DNA of 56,359 bases, taken from contig CALMVQ010000099.1 of the NCBI GenBank assembly GCA_937873135.1, positions 1 through 56,359 of the forward strand. Direction: 5' to 3'. The notes under the pieces were generated by a model, which worked only from the letters and a program-made list of their open reading frames with translations, was not told the origin of the DNA and made no database searches. Each line of letters begins with the position of its first letter. Position 1 is the first letter of the stretch. Shown one piece after another: positions 36,628-45,436 of this stretch. Origin of the DNA: an uncultured Scytonema sp. (GTDB taxonomy: Bacteria > Cyanobacteriota > Cyanobacteriia > Cyanobacteriales > Nostocaceae). The position numbers were made by a program, and so were the translations under genes.

Positions 36628-37361
36628 AGTCCCAATGGTAATTTTACGTGTAACAGGGCTAAAAAATCTGCTCAACCTAGACACGAGTAAAGATTATTTA
36701 AAGTGGAGAGTTGTTTGTAAAACGACTCATATGTTTTTGGACTCAGGTAATAACCCTAGACACGAGTGAATCGGGTGTAGAGTGATTGATTTCTTATTTC
36801 CCTACAGTATCACAGAGTAATCTTTGAGTTTAAGAGTTTTTTGTTTGACTTTTGGTTTATTTGTTTGAGAACAATATAAAAATTAAGAAACGGGTGAAAT
36901 CAGAATTCCTTTATGACGATGAAGCCTTGTTTTAGTCAATATACGTTGACCAAGTCAGACTTTTTTTGCTTATAATAAATTGAAAAAAATGGAAAAACAA
37001 TAATAAATAAAGTATGATTTGTTTGATTTGTCCGTTCTAGTAATAAAAGTTTTTAAAATGTGGTGATTTTGGTGCCATAGTTGTTTTATAGATAGGTTTA
37101 AATTCAGGGATATATATGGCTAACATTGTTGATACTGCCATTAAAATGGAAGTTTTATTAATTAGGCCGAGCCAAGTGCTGACTTATCCTACAACTAGTA
37201 ATAGTCCTCGGAATACTTGTCTTTGCTGCTCAGACACTTTACTCCGTCATATAAGCTTGAGAGGAATGTACTGGCGTTGTAGCTCCTGTTACCAAGAAAT
37301 GCCTGCTCAGAAATCATTACAGGAACTGAGATTCACCCATGCTCGCGTGTCCCTACCTAAC
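36562..37361. repeat. Duplicated ~780-bp block, copy 2
   Basis: Second copy of 31550-32330; here both flanking genes continue, so this is the more complete locus. The spacer 36628-37115 contains shared text such as CTAGACACGAGTRAATCGGG and TATGATTTGTTTGATTTGTC, likely divergent promoter DNA. Confidence 0.85.
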
Positions 37362-37394
37362 ATGAAGCTCAAAAACCATCATCAGGAAAATTAA
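37116..37394 (+). CDS. Small zinc-ribbon protein, copy 2
   Basis: A 92-residue protein identical to copy 1 through ARVSLP, then NMKLKNHHQEN. The Cys pairs CLCC and CSSC should form one zinc site. It is transcribed away from the receiver-only regulator. Its last codons run into the decayed IS66-type gene, so this end was also reshaped by a mobile element. Confidence 0.65.
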   Translation: MANIVDTAIKMEVLLIRPSQVLTYPTTSNSPRNTCLCCSDTLLRHISLRGMYWRCSSCYQEMPAQKSLQELRFTHARVSLPNMKLKNHHQEN

Positions 37395-37812
37395 TTTTTA
37401 CATTACTGCAATCTATTGACCCAAAAGAGATTGCAGACGAGTCACTGCGTCAAACAGTAGAACTATTATTGAACCTGGCAGAGCAACTCAACTCAAAAAT
37501 AAAAGAATGAGAACAAGAAAACCAAAAACTACGGGATGAAAACAACCGTCTCAAGGGCGAACAAAGCAAACCAGACATAAAAGCGAATAAAAAGACAGGG
37601 TTTAAAAACGACCCCTCATCAGAGAAAGAACGAAAAAAAACAACAGAATAGACCAAAAGAAGTAAAAACGAGACAATAAAAATAGACTTAAAACAGATAG
37701 TAGTTTATCCCCTAGAATTGCTACTTTGCGATGCACAGTTTAAGGGTTATGAAGAAGTAATAGTTCAAGACATTTTACTGAAAACAGATAACGTATTGTT
37801 CACAATGATTTA
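37381..37812 (+). pseudogene. Decayed IS66-type transposase, N-terminal part
   Basis: Reading through stops gives LLQSIDPKEIADESLRQTVE, LLLNLAEQLNSKIKE-stop-EQENQKLRDENNRLK, GEQSKPDIKANKKTGFKNDP and later LKQIVVYPLELLLCDAQFKG. Such a coiled-coil, Lys-rich N-terminus before a YPLELLLCDAQFKGYEE-like block is characteristic of IS66-group transposases. At least three stop codons are present and the catalytic part is missing. Confidence 0.7.
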
Positions 37813-37813
37813 G

Positions 37814-37974
37814 AGGGAACTCGAACCAGTGAAACCCACACTTAAAAGTGTGGGATTGAAAAAAGGACGCCGTTTTTCTCGCGCGATCACCATAGCGAAA
37901 CACATCTTGTTTTTAAGTGGCGCTGTTACCGACAACTGAAGTTTGTATTTATAATTCACTGGTTCGAGTTCCCT
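37814..37974. repeat. Inverted repeat with 20-bp perfect arms
   Basis: AGGGAACTCGAACCAGTGAA (37814-37833) and its exact complement at 37955-37974 enclose ~120 bases. Inside is a hairpin CCCACACTTAAAAGTGTGGG (37835-37854) and a fragment of the dispersed core (GGACGCCG ... GCGAAACACATC). The structure joins the IS66 remnant to further repeat DNA ending at 38115. Confidence 0.65.
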
Positions 37975-38222
37975 ACTTCTTTTGTAAACCAACTACGAAT
38001 ATCCTCTAAAGATACTGCGTGTCTCGAAAGAAATCTTTTTATATATTCACATAACGCGCGTTAGGGCTTCAAACCATTTTTTCTTTTTCTTTCTTTTACC
38101 TTTTAACTTTTGCCTTAAACGGTTACGAACCAAAGCGGGAGAGCGAGGGGAGTATGGCGGCTGGGGTTGCCTATGCACTGGCTTTCTTTGCTTGCCAGAC
38201 ATTAAAAATAAGGTAGAAAATA

Positions 38223-40739
38223 ATGAATCCACAGTCCACATTTTGGAGCTTTTCCAAGGAGCAGGTGCTTCAGCAGACACACTCTACAACTTCCGGGTTA
38301 AGCCGTCAAGATGCGAAACAACGCCTGAGCGAGTACGGCGCAAATAGCCTCAAACAAAAACACAAATCGAGCGCATTGATGCTGTTGCTCAATCAGTTCA
38401 AGAGTCCGATTATCTTGATTCTGATTTTTGCGGCGGTGCTATCGATTTTTCTTCAAGATGCGGCAGATGCCATGATCATTTTGATGATCGTCCTGATTAG
38501 TGGGCTGTTAGGATTTTGGCAAGAGCGAGGAGCTTCAAACGCCGTCGAAAAATTATTGGCATTAGTGCAAGTTAAAGCAACTGTTTTGAGGGATGGTCAA
38601 TCTCAAGAAATCCCCAATGAAGAAGTGGTTCCTGGGGACATTGTGTTGCTTTATGCAGGTAAAAATATTCCGGGCGACTGTCTAGTTTTAGAGTCGAAAG
38701 ATCTATCAGTGAATGAAGCCGCACTGACAGGAGAAACCTATCCGGTTGACAAGCTAAGTGGCGTATTGCCGGCTGTTACTGGACTCAGCCAACGCACCAA
38801 TTCCCTCTATATGGGAACCAATGTAATTAGTGGAACGGCGAAAGCAGTAGTCGTTCATACAGGAATTGAAACTGAATTTGGTAAAGTATCGGAACGCCTG
38901 AAACTCAGATCTCCCGAAACGGAATTTGAAAGGGGACTCAGCAAGTTTGGCTACTTTCTCATGGAAGTAACGCTAATTTTGGTAGTTCTAATTTTTGTCG
39001 CTAACGTCTACCTCCATCGCCCAGTGCTGGAATCCTTTCTGTTTTCTCTGGCTCTGGCGGTCGGTTTGACTCCCCAACTGCTGCCTGCGATCGTCAGCAT
39101 TAACTTGGCTCGTGGTGCCAAAAAAATGGCTACTAAGCAGGTGATCGTCAAGCGCTTACCCGCGATCGAAAACTTTGGCAGTATGAATGTGTTTTGCACT
39201 GATAAGACGGGTACGCTGACGGAAGGAGAGGTGAAAATTCACTCTGCGGTTGATGTGGAAGGCAAAGAAAGCGATCGTGTTCTACTTTACGCTTATTTGA
39301 ATGCCGCATCTGAGTCGGGTTATGTGAATCCAATCGATACAGCGATTCGCGAATACAAAACATTCGACATTTCTGGCTATCAAAAGCTAGATGAAGTGCC
39401 CTATGACTTTAACCGCAAACGTCTTAGCATCCTGTTCAAGAAAGAGAGTACGCATCTGATTGTCACTAAAGGCGCACTGAAAAATATTCTGGATGTTTGC
39501 TCAACCGTTGAGACTCCTGAAGGGAAAACCATCGACATTGTAGAAGAGCGACAAAAACTCCACCAACAGGCTGAAGACTTAGGCAGTAAGGGATTTAGAG
39601 CCTTGGGTGTGGCTTATCGCAATTTTAATCTTGATTCCTTCAGCAAAGATGACGAAACGAACATGACATTTCTGGGCTACCTTGCTCTGTTCGATCCGCC
39701 AAAAGCTGGCATTGCTGACACCCTCAAAGAGTTGAAACTGCTGGGAGTCACCCCGAAGATGATTACCGGAGACAGCTTGGCGGTTGCTATTAGTATTATT
39801 CAGCAGATAGGACTGCCTGAACCAAAGACAATGACCGGCTCTGAACTAGAGAAGCTCAGTGATGAAGCCTTGATGTATCAAGTACAACAGACAAATGTCT
39901 TTGCTGAGGTAGAGCCAAACCAAAAAGAGCGCATCATCATCGCCCTCAAAAAAGCGGGGAATGTCGTTGGATATCTCGGAGACGGCATTAATGATGCCTC
40001 TGCGCTTCATGCTGCCGATGTCGGCATCTCAGTCGAGAGCGCAGTTGATGTTGCCAAGGAAGCCGCCGACATTGTGTTAATGGAAAAGGATTTGAATGTC
40101 CTCGTCGAAGGTGTAAAGGAAGGACGGGTGACATTTGCCAACACTTTAAAATATGTATTTATGGCAACTAGTGCCAATTTTGGCAATATGTTTAGCATGG
40201 CGGGAATTTCGCTGTTTCTCCCCTTTTTGCCTCTGCTGCCCAGTCAGATTTTGCTGACGAACCTACTAACCGATTTCCCAGAATTGACGATCGCTACTGA
40301 TCGTGTAGACAAGGAGTTAGTCACCAAACCTCACCGGATGGATATCAAGTTTATCCGCAATTTCATGATCGTGTTTGGTTTGCTGAGTTCAATATTTGAT
40401 TACCTCACGTTTGGGGCACTGCTGTTGCTGTTGAACGCTCAACCAGAACAGTTTAGAACAGGCTGGTTTTTTGAGTCTGTAATCTCCGCTTCGCTTGTTG
40501 TGCTAGTTGTTCGTACCCGCCAATCTATTCTCAATAGTAAGCCGGGAAAATACTTGTTGACGGCAACACTTTTGACCATCGGAGTGACAATAATTATTCC
40601 CTGGACACCTGCAGCAACTCTGCTGGGATTTCAACCGTTGCCGTTGAGTTTTGTACTGGTTTTGGGGGCGATCGTGTTGTTCTATGTCATTGCCGCCGAG
40701 AATGTGAAACGAGTGTTTTACAGCCGCATAAAATTTTAG
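38223..40739 (+). CDS. Magnesium-translocating-type P-type ATPase (MgtA-like)
   Basis: An 838-residue P-type ATPase. An N-terminal cation ATPase segment is followed by LTGETYPVDKLSG, the phosphorylation site CTDKTGTLTEGEV (Asp327), and GDGINDASALHAADVGISV near the hinge. Six or more C-terminal helices include MATSANFGNMFSMAGIS and LLTNLLTDFPELTIATDRVD, the text typical of type IIIB MgtA/MgtB importers. It probably imports Mg2+ with ATP hydrolysis. It is followed 18 bp later by a small unknown gene in the same operon. No mgtC is adjacent. Confidence 0.9.
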   Translation: MNPQSTFWSFSKEQVLQQTHSTTSGLSRQDAKQRLSEYGANSLKQKHKSSALMLLLNQFKSPIILILIFAAVLSIFLQDAADAMIILMIVLISGLLGFWQERGASNAVEKLLALVQVKATVLRDGQSQEIPNEEVVPGDIVLLYAGKNIPGDCLVLESKDLSVNEAALTGETYPVDKLSGVLPAVTGLSQRTNSLYMGTNVISGTAKAVVVHTGIETEFGKVSERLKLRSPETEFERGLSKFGYFLMEVTLILVVLIFVANVYLHRPVLESFLFSLALAVGLTPQLLPAIVSINLARGAKKMATKQVIVKRLPAIENFGSMNVFCTDKTGTLTEGEVKIHSAVDVEGKESDRVLLYAYLNAASESGYVNPIDTAIREYKTFDISGYQKLDEVPYDFNRKRLSILFKKESTHLIVTKGALKNILDVCSTVETPEGKTIDIVEERQKLHQQAEDLGSKGFRALGVAYRNFNLDSFSKDDETNMTFLGYLALFDPPKAGIADTLKELKLLGVTPKMITGDSLAVAISIIQQIGLPEPKTMTGSELEKLSDEALMYQVQQTNVFAEVEPNQKERIIIALKKAGNVVGYLGDGINDASALHAADVGISVESAVDVAKEAADIVLMEKDLNVLVEGVKEGRVTFANTLKYVFMATSANFGNMFSMAGISLFLPFLPLLPSQILLTNLLTDFPELTIATDRVDKELVTKPHRMDIKFIRNFMIVFGLLSSIFDYLTFGALLLLLNAQPEQFRTGWFFESVISASLVVLVVRTRQSILNSKPGKYLLTATLLTIGVTIIIPWTPAATLLGFQPLPLSFVLVLGAIVLFYVIAAENVKRVFYSRIKF

Positions 40740-40757
40740 TTATCAAGGGGAACAAAA

Positions 40758-41147
40758 ATGTCTGTCCATATTATCAATACTACACCGGACGCTATTACTA
40801 TCATCTCTAATGAAGGAGTTGAAACCGATCCTAAAACAAAGCAATTTATGGTTCAATCAAGTCAAGTTGTTGTGATAGAAACATTTTCTATCAGCGATGT
40901 TTTGGCTCATGTTTCAATGAACAACGAAATAGCAGGGGACATCAACGGCATTCCTTTGCAGACTATTCATTTTGGAGATATCCAAGGTTTACCACCACAG
41001 GAAAACGATAAAGTGTACATCGTTTCATTGCCAGTGTTAACAGCAGCAAAAGCTCTGGGGCGCACTGATTGTCTAAGTGTCGGTGGCATTGTACAAGACA
41101 AAAATAATGCTTCGATTATTGTTGGCTGGTTGTTTTTTCAAAAATAG
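40758..41147 (+). CDS. Unrecognised 129-residue protein cotranscribed with the P-type ATPase
   Basis: Starts MSVHIINTTPDAITIISNEG after AAGGGGAACAAAA. It is mostly beta-strand (FMVQSSQVVVIETFSI, KVYIVSLPVLTAAKALG), ending SIIVGWLFFQK. No membrane segment or metal motif is clear. The operon with the MgtA-like ATPase suggests a related accessory or regulatory role, which is inference. Its last 11 codons lie in the left arm and loop of a terminator hairpin. Confidence 0.65.
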   Translation: MSVHIINTTPDAITIISNEGVETDPKTKQFMVQSSQVVVIETFSISDVLAHVSMNNEIAGDINGIPLQTIHFGDIQGLPPQENDKVYIVSLPVLTAAKALGRTDCLSVGGIVQDKNNASIIVGWLFFQK

Positions 41148-41167
41148 GCAACCAGCCAACAATAATC
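41114..41167 (+). terminator. Long perfect hairpin overlapping the 3' end of the 129-residue gene
   Basis: GATTATTGTTGGCTGGTTG (41114-41132) pairs base for base with CAACCAGCCAACAATAATC (41149-41167). The loop holds the stop codon TAG (41145-41147). A 19-bp stem is unusually long. No T run follows, so it may also stabilise the transcript end. Confidence 0.6.
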
Positions 41168-41399
41168 AAATAGTTGAAAAGCCATTGTCAATTCAAGCGA
41201 TCACTTGTTCGTCTTCCCCTTGACTTGAGGAAACCCAGATCCCAGATAAATGGCGGGTATACCGTTTTCTTTGTGGCAAGCCTGTGGGGTTAGTCTGTGG
41301 CGATCGCTCTTACGGCAAAAGATGAACGGAGATATCCTTATGTTAACAGGACTTACGCAACTGGCACGTTAAAATGAATCTAAAATCAGAAAATTCATA

Positions 41400-42500
41400 A
41401 TGTTACATGAATTTCTATTAGCAAAACGTGACGAAATTCTCGCCTTGTGTTCACTGAAGATTACGCGCCTTGCGGATTCGAGGAGTTCGAGCGACGAAAT
41501 GGAAAGGGGATTACCTGTGTTCTACGATGAACTCATCGAGGTGTTACGTTTTGATACAAATGAATCTGGGTCAGCAAGTAACAGTGCTATAGAAAGTGTT
41601 CACAGATCCTCTGTAGAGCGCCGAGGGAAAGAGTCGTTGAAACTTGGCTACAGCATTTCTCAGGTTGTTCATGGCTACGGCGCTCTTTGTCAAGCGATTA
41701 CTCAGTATGTAGACGAAGATAGTCGTCAAACTGTATCCCCTCGAGAATTCAATCGATTAAATTTCTGCCTCGATATCGCTATCGCTGAAGCGGTTACAGA
41801 GTTTAATCGAGGTCAGCGCGAGAATACAGCGCAGGATGAGGTTCAGCGTCTTGGATTTCTAGCACATGAGTTGCGAAATGCGTTGACCAGTGCTACCCTA
41901 GCTTACCAACTTATAAAGAGAGGGAAAGTCGCAGCCGATGGAAGTACATCTCGAATTCTTGAGAAGGCTCATATGCGCATGAGGGACATTATTGATCGTT
42001 CGCTTGTTGAGGTGCGACTGCGGAACGAACCAACCGTCCAATATCAGAGATGTCGAGTTATTGACCTAGTCAGTGAAGTTGAGGCTACTGCATCGTTTGA
42101 AGCAAGTGCGAAATTCATTGAGGTGCGCGTTGAGGCAGCGCCTGAATTGGAGATTTTCATAGATCGTCACCTAATCATATCTGCCCTATCGAATCTGGTT
42201 CAAAATGCCATTAAGTTCACGAAGCCGGGTGGGATTGTCTGGATACGCAGTCAGGCTGTAGGTGGGCGTGTTTTGCTGGAAATAGAGGATCAATGTGGAG
42301 GACTCCCGAATGGTGCGGCAGAAAAACTCTTTCAGCCTTTTTCTCAAATAGGAACAGATAAATCAGGATTGGGGATCGGACTGACGATCTCACGACGCGC
42401 CGTGTCGCTAAACAATGGTATACTCTCAGTTCGCGATGTTCCCCATCTTGGATGTGTGTTCTCAATTGATTTACCCTTAGCGGTTGAGCAGATTACTTAA
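41400..42500 (+). CDS. Soluble sensor histidine kinase with RsbR-like N-terminal domain
   Basis: A 366-residue kinase without membrane segments. Residues ~1-140 resemble the four-helix domain of RsbRD/RsbU-type proteins (MLHEFLLAKRDEILALCSLK). The H box is LAHELRNALTSATLAY (~155), the N box LSNLVQNAIKFTKPGG, and G boxes IEDQCGGLP and GLGIGLTISRRAV. It is a cytosolic kinase, likely part of a stress circuit. No regulator is adjacent, but receiver-only proteins occur at 36.0 and 55.9 kb. The start lies 32 bp after a repeat shared with 4759-4778. Confidence 0.85.
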   Translation: MLHEFLLAKRDEILALCSLKITRLADSRSSSDEMERGLPVFYDELIEVLRFDTNESGSASNSAIESVHRSSVERRGKESLKLGYSISQVVHGYGALCQAITQYVDEDSRQTVSPREFNRLNFCLDIAIAEAVTEFNRGQRENTAQDEVQRLGFLAHELRNALTSATLAYQLIKRGKVAADGSTSRILEKAHMRMRDIIDRSLVEVRLRNEPTVQYQRCRVIDLVSEVEATASFEASAKFIEVRVEAAPELEIFIDRHLIISALSNLVQNAIKFTKPGGIVWIRSQAVGGRVLLEIEDQCGGLPNGAAEKLFQPFSQIGTDKSGLGIGLTISRRAVSLNNGILSVRDVPHLGCVFSIDLPLAVEQIT

Positions 42501-42564
42501 AATCTGGTTTAATCTGTGCGAATCTATAGATTTTCTTGTCTTGCCCACTTTTCAATAAGATCAC

Positions 42565-42765
42565 TAGACATCTCCGGAAATTAATTATGCGTGCGTTGAA
42601 ATCCTTGGTAGGGGCGAACAGCCCTGACGCTCGAAGACTCGCTAACGCTGCGCTAACGGGTGACGCTCGTGCCTCGCTACCGCTGACGCAGTCCCCTAGG
42701 TCGGGCTAACCCTCCTTCAGGGCTGTCTCACCGTTCGCCCCTACGTCCGGAACTGGAGATGTCTA
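42565..42765. repeat. TA-flanked foldback element
   Basis: The left end TAGACATCTCC (42565-42575) is the exact complement of the right end GGAGATGTCTA (42755-42765). Second-layer arms are GGGGCGAACAGCCCTG and CAGGGCTGTCTCACCGTTCG. The loop carries the GC-rich core (GACGCTCGAAGACTCGC ... GGGTGACGCTCGTGCC ... GCAGTCCCCTAGGTCGGGC). It has no ORF. The left arm (TTAATTATGCGTGCGTTGAA ...) is mirrored by the right arm of the partial copy at 53925-54045. Confidence 0.75.
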
Positions 42766-43088
42766 TTGTATTCAGAATATTTTGAGTATTTTAACTGATT
42801 GACAAAAGTCGTTTTATCTTAAACTGTCACGTATGGCGGTAGGGTCATGTGATGATCGCTCCGGCATTGTCACCACGCCGTATTTCTCAAAAGCGATCGC
42901 TACACCGATACATGAGAGTAAAAATACAAGGATACCAGCCTAAAATCAAGCTAGACGAGTTTTATTATTAAAAACAGAGGTCAAAGCCAAAACCTCAGTA
43001 ATCATTATAAAAATTTTGGTAAAGTTAAGCTTTTGCTAATGAAAGATAGTGATCGCATTATTGGAAGGTGATGTTACAAGCCTTTAAC

Positions 43089-43496
43089 TCAACCATGTTT
43101 GGTTTGTGAAAATTTAGATGCGTTTGCCCTGGTATCGGATAGGCCGAGGCGGAATACGCGGTTGCTCGTCTTCCAGAACACCTGTTGGCGCTCAGCCGGA
43201 CTCGGAAGCACGTCTTCGACGATCTGCACATGCTCTTTGATCCCGTATGGCACCGCACCGTAATCGGAGCCGAACACCACTCGGTCCACACCGCACATCT
43301 CAACCGCAGCGCGTAGTCCAATTGGGTTGAACCCCATGCAGTTAACCAGGATGTTGGTCTTGAAATAGTCAAATGGCGACCGCTTGTTCGTGTATGGCTT
43401 GCCGGCCGGCGGGTTGCGGATCCCCTTGTAGTTGAGGTGCCAATTGAATTCGAGGCGTCCAAGGATCGACGCGAGTCCGGGACATTTGCGTTTCCA
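43089..43496 (-). pseudogene. C-terminal fragment of metal-dependent amidohydrolase
   Basis: The reverse frame is open after a stop at 43499 and reads LASILGRLEFNWHLNYKGIR, then TNILVNCMGFNPIGLRAAVE, MCGVDRVVFGSDYGAVPYGI and NRVFRLGLSD. The GVDRVVFGSDYG block with the catalytic Asp and the NRVFRL end are those of Amidohydrolase_2 (TIM-barrel) proteins. The first ~200 residues, with the HxH metal site, are missing. The base composition is richer in GC than its neighbours, so the parent gene may have been acquired. Confidence 0.75.
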
Positions 43497-43596
43497 TTAA
43501 CTTCTCCTTGGGCGTAGTCGATGATGATTGCTGTACCATGTCTACCTGGTGCGCGAAAGTTTATAGAAATTTACTCAAAGACTTCAACAACAGATG

Positions 43597-43875
43597 TTAC
43601 AAGTTAGATACTTTATGAACGTGCAATACTTTACAGTCAATTCTGCTTACTCTTATACCATCGATTAAAGGTGAATATATTTCTAAAGATGATTCTGGCA
43701 AGGCTGTAAATAAAATGCGTTCTCCTGAGAAAGCAATGTGTTCAAAAAGGCACTTCGCCTCATTCATCAACCGAATAATTTGAATGTTAGCAGCGTCATT
43801 AATGTAATTGCATAAGACATGATCTGATCCTTCAATAGATGATTCAGTCCCTAAAAGAGAAAGCAAATAAGGCAT
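43597..43875 (-). CDS. DUF1830 family protein
   Basis: A 92-residue protein with the DUF1830 pattern: CNYINDAANIQIIRLMNEAK, CLFEHIAFSGERILFTALPE and SSLEIYSP. DUF1830 is a small, cyanobacteria-specific family of unknown function, thought to be cytosolic. It stands alone; its leftward promoter lies in the 980-bp gap to the right. Confidence 0.75.
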   Translation of the reverse strand: MPYLLSLLGTESSIEGSDHVLCNYINDAANIQIIRLMNEAKCLFEHIAFSGERILFTALPESSLEIYSPLIDGIRVSRIDCKVLHVHKVSNL

Positions 43876-44474
43876 ATTTTTAACTCCAAATCAAAAATCA
43901 TCGAACCCCAGTGGAGATGCTCATGGTAATCAACAGCTTGATTAACGGCTGTAGACTCAGTAATAACATTGTCGGCCGAACGTTTTGCGGATGACATAGT
44001 CGATCAACTCTCCTAAGCATCAGGCTTGTGAGTTTGTCAGCGTCTAGGGTTTTTATTCCACAATTTAACTTGATTGCAAAGATAGACAGTGATGTTATCT
44101 TCAACTTCGGCAGTCTATAGCCGCTTGGCTGTGGGTCTTACAAAACTTAACCGTTTCGACTAGGATTAAGTCTATAGCGATGTATGGAAATTAATAGAGA
44201 ACGCTGCGTCCCTATTTCTGGGTTAAATCTTGGCTAATTGCAGAGACATAGGATGCTGATCGCCTCCGGTGCTATAGCAATTTCAATTTTCTCTGTACGC
44301 AATAGTACTAAAAACTATAATGCTCACATATATACCCTAAGGTACATATGTTGCTCTGAAACATACAATCACATTCGCAAATGGACCAGAATTAGAAAAA
44401 GTTTGCCGTAAGAATTCATCCGCCAAAATTCTTACTTTTATTATTAAAAATAGAGGTCAGCCCCTTCGGGGAAG
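43876..44474. other. Gap without supported gene
   Basis: The reverse frame 43898-44104 begins MKITSLSIFAIKLNCGIKTL but lacks family resemblance, so I do not call it. Text TTTTATTATTAAAAA-AGAGGTCA at 44440-44459 recurs at 42960-42980. The CCCCTTCGGGG hairpin at 44461 begins the repeat copy to the right. Confidence 0.4.
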
Positions 44475-44668
44475 TCAAAAGTCAAAAGTCAAAAGTCAAA
44501 AGTAAGAACCCCATAAATAAATTTAGGGGCTTGTAGCAAGGACGTAGTATTTCTTGCGCTATGCGGAGCGAAATACATTTTTTTTGTTTTCCATAAATAA
44601 ATTTAGGGGCTTGCATCCCTTTTTTCACTTTTGACTTTTGACTTTTGACTTTTGACTTTTGACTTTTC
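44475..44668 (+). repeat. Heptamer-armed foldback element, best copy
   Basis: The left arm has four GTCAAAA units and the right arm six ACTTTTG units, which are complementary. The core is AAGAACCCCATAAATAAATT, then AGCAAGGACGTAGTATTTC, CTTGCGCTATGCGGAGCG, AAATACATTTTTTTTG, and a second CCATAAATAAATTTAGGGG. It encodes nothing plausible. Related copies are at 4855-4985, 27060-27252, 32403-32573, 46763-46960, partly 37850-38115, and one starting at the right window edge (56313). Confidence 0.8.
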
Positions 44669-44700
44669 GCGAAGCGAGTGGTCATTGTAACGATTTAAAT

Positions 44701-44840
44701 GTTTTTAGTACAACTCACACAACCTATACTCTATTGAAACATCATTTCTAACAGCAGGATGTCATACTAACTCTTATGAACAAATTCTACTCTCACTATG
44801 TGAAATACATGGTCGATCTTGTTGATCTCAATACAAATTT
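44701..44840 (-). repeat. Conserved element copy C with fasciclin start remnant
   Basis: On the reverse strand 44767-44701 reads TATGACATCC, TGCTGTTAGAAATGATGTTT, ATAGAGTATAGGTTGT and GTTGTACTAAAAA; it lacks about ten bases found in copies A and D. The plus-strand continuation to 44840 (GTGAAATACATGGTCGATCT, TGTTGAT) aligns with 55262-55325, where it leads into a decayed fasciclin gene. Here nothing more of that gene is left. Confidence 0.6.
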
Positions 44841-44855
44841 TTACAGAATAAAAGC

Positions 44856-45111
44856 ATGAAACGTTTTACTCTCGCTACTTTAGCTGTTCTTCTTAGTGCT
44901 AGCTCTATTTTGGCTCTTTCACCAAATGCTAATGCTGAATAAGAGTGAAGAGTACTGTCGGGATCATCGTTGTGATCGCTATCATCGTGATTCTGATCGT
45001 AACTATGATCGTGACCGTGGTAACTACCATAGCGAGCAAAATCGCCATCATCGCCAACGTTACAGCTACTATGATGGCAGAGCGCATCAGTGGCGTTATG
45101 GCTATCGCTAA
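44856..45111 (+). pseudogene. Frameshifted secreted Asp/Arg/His-rich small protein
   Basis: ATG 44856 opens a clean signal peptide, MKRFTLATLAVLLSASSILA followed by LSPNANAE, then a TAA. One frame over, beginning at the same point, an uninterrupted tail reads KSEEYCRDHRCDRYHRDSD, RNYDRDRGNYHSEQNRHH, to WRYGYR-stop at 45111. Signal plus charged tail would make an ~85-residue exported protein of a type seen in cyanobacteria. A one-base change at about 44938-44942 separates them. It could be a sequencing error, a true mutation or, less likely, a programmed shift. Confidence 0.65.
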
Positions 45112-45156
45112 ATAACTCTACCAACTATAGTCAATAAATCGAAAAGTTTTTCGAGT

Positions 45157-45177
45157 CGGGGTGCGATCGCCACCCCG
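45157..45177 (+). terminator. Hairpin containing a HIP1 site
   Basis: CGGGGTG (45157-45163) and CACCCCG (45171-45177) enclose the palindromic GCGATCGC. It lies 45 bp after the secreted-protein remnant. There is no T run, so termination is uncertain. Confidence 0.4.
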
Positions 45178-45436
45178 TGGCCACCAAGTCGCCAAGAAGC
45201 CATAGAACGGCATTGCTGGAGCCTCAGGAGGTGCTTATTTGGGTAGCTTCGTGGGAGATTTATGCGGAAATATTTTTATCCTATAAGCAAAGCCCATCCA
45301 TCTCGCCTCATGACAAGTCACTGCGAGTGCAATTTGAGGCCTTATTCAAAGTGTTTAAATGAGTTTTGCCTCTTTCAGATTAGGGAGATCAGCAGACTCA
45401 ATGGAGCCCACAATGTCCATTCAAAAGGAGATCAAC

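Noticed and set aside
37955-37974. tRNA T-arm-like GGTTCGAGTTCC
   Set aside because: No acceptor, D or anticodon stem fits around it; it is one arm of an inverted repeat.
43058-43462. A 134-codon reverse frame over the amidohydrolase fragment
   Set aside because: It is Arg/Ser/Thr-rich, typical of an out-of-frame reading of GC-rich coding DNA; the other reverse frame has clear amidohydrolase motifs.
43898-44104. A 68-codon reverse frame with a hydrophobic start
   Set aside because: No Shine-Dalgarno site and no conserved pattern seen.
44482-44685. A reverse frame rich in SQKSKVK repeats
   Set aside because: It is a translation of tandem GTCAAAA heptamers in a foldback element, not a gene.
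45177-45362. A 61-codon frame starting with GTG after the HIP1 hairpin
   Set aside because: No ribosome site and no family resemblance; I could not support it as a gene.
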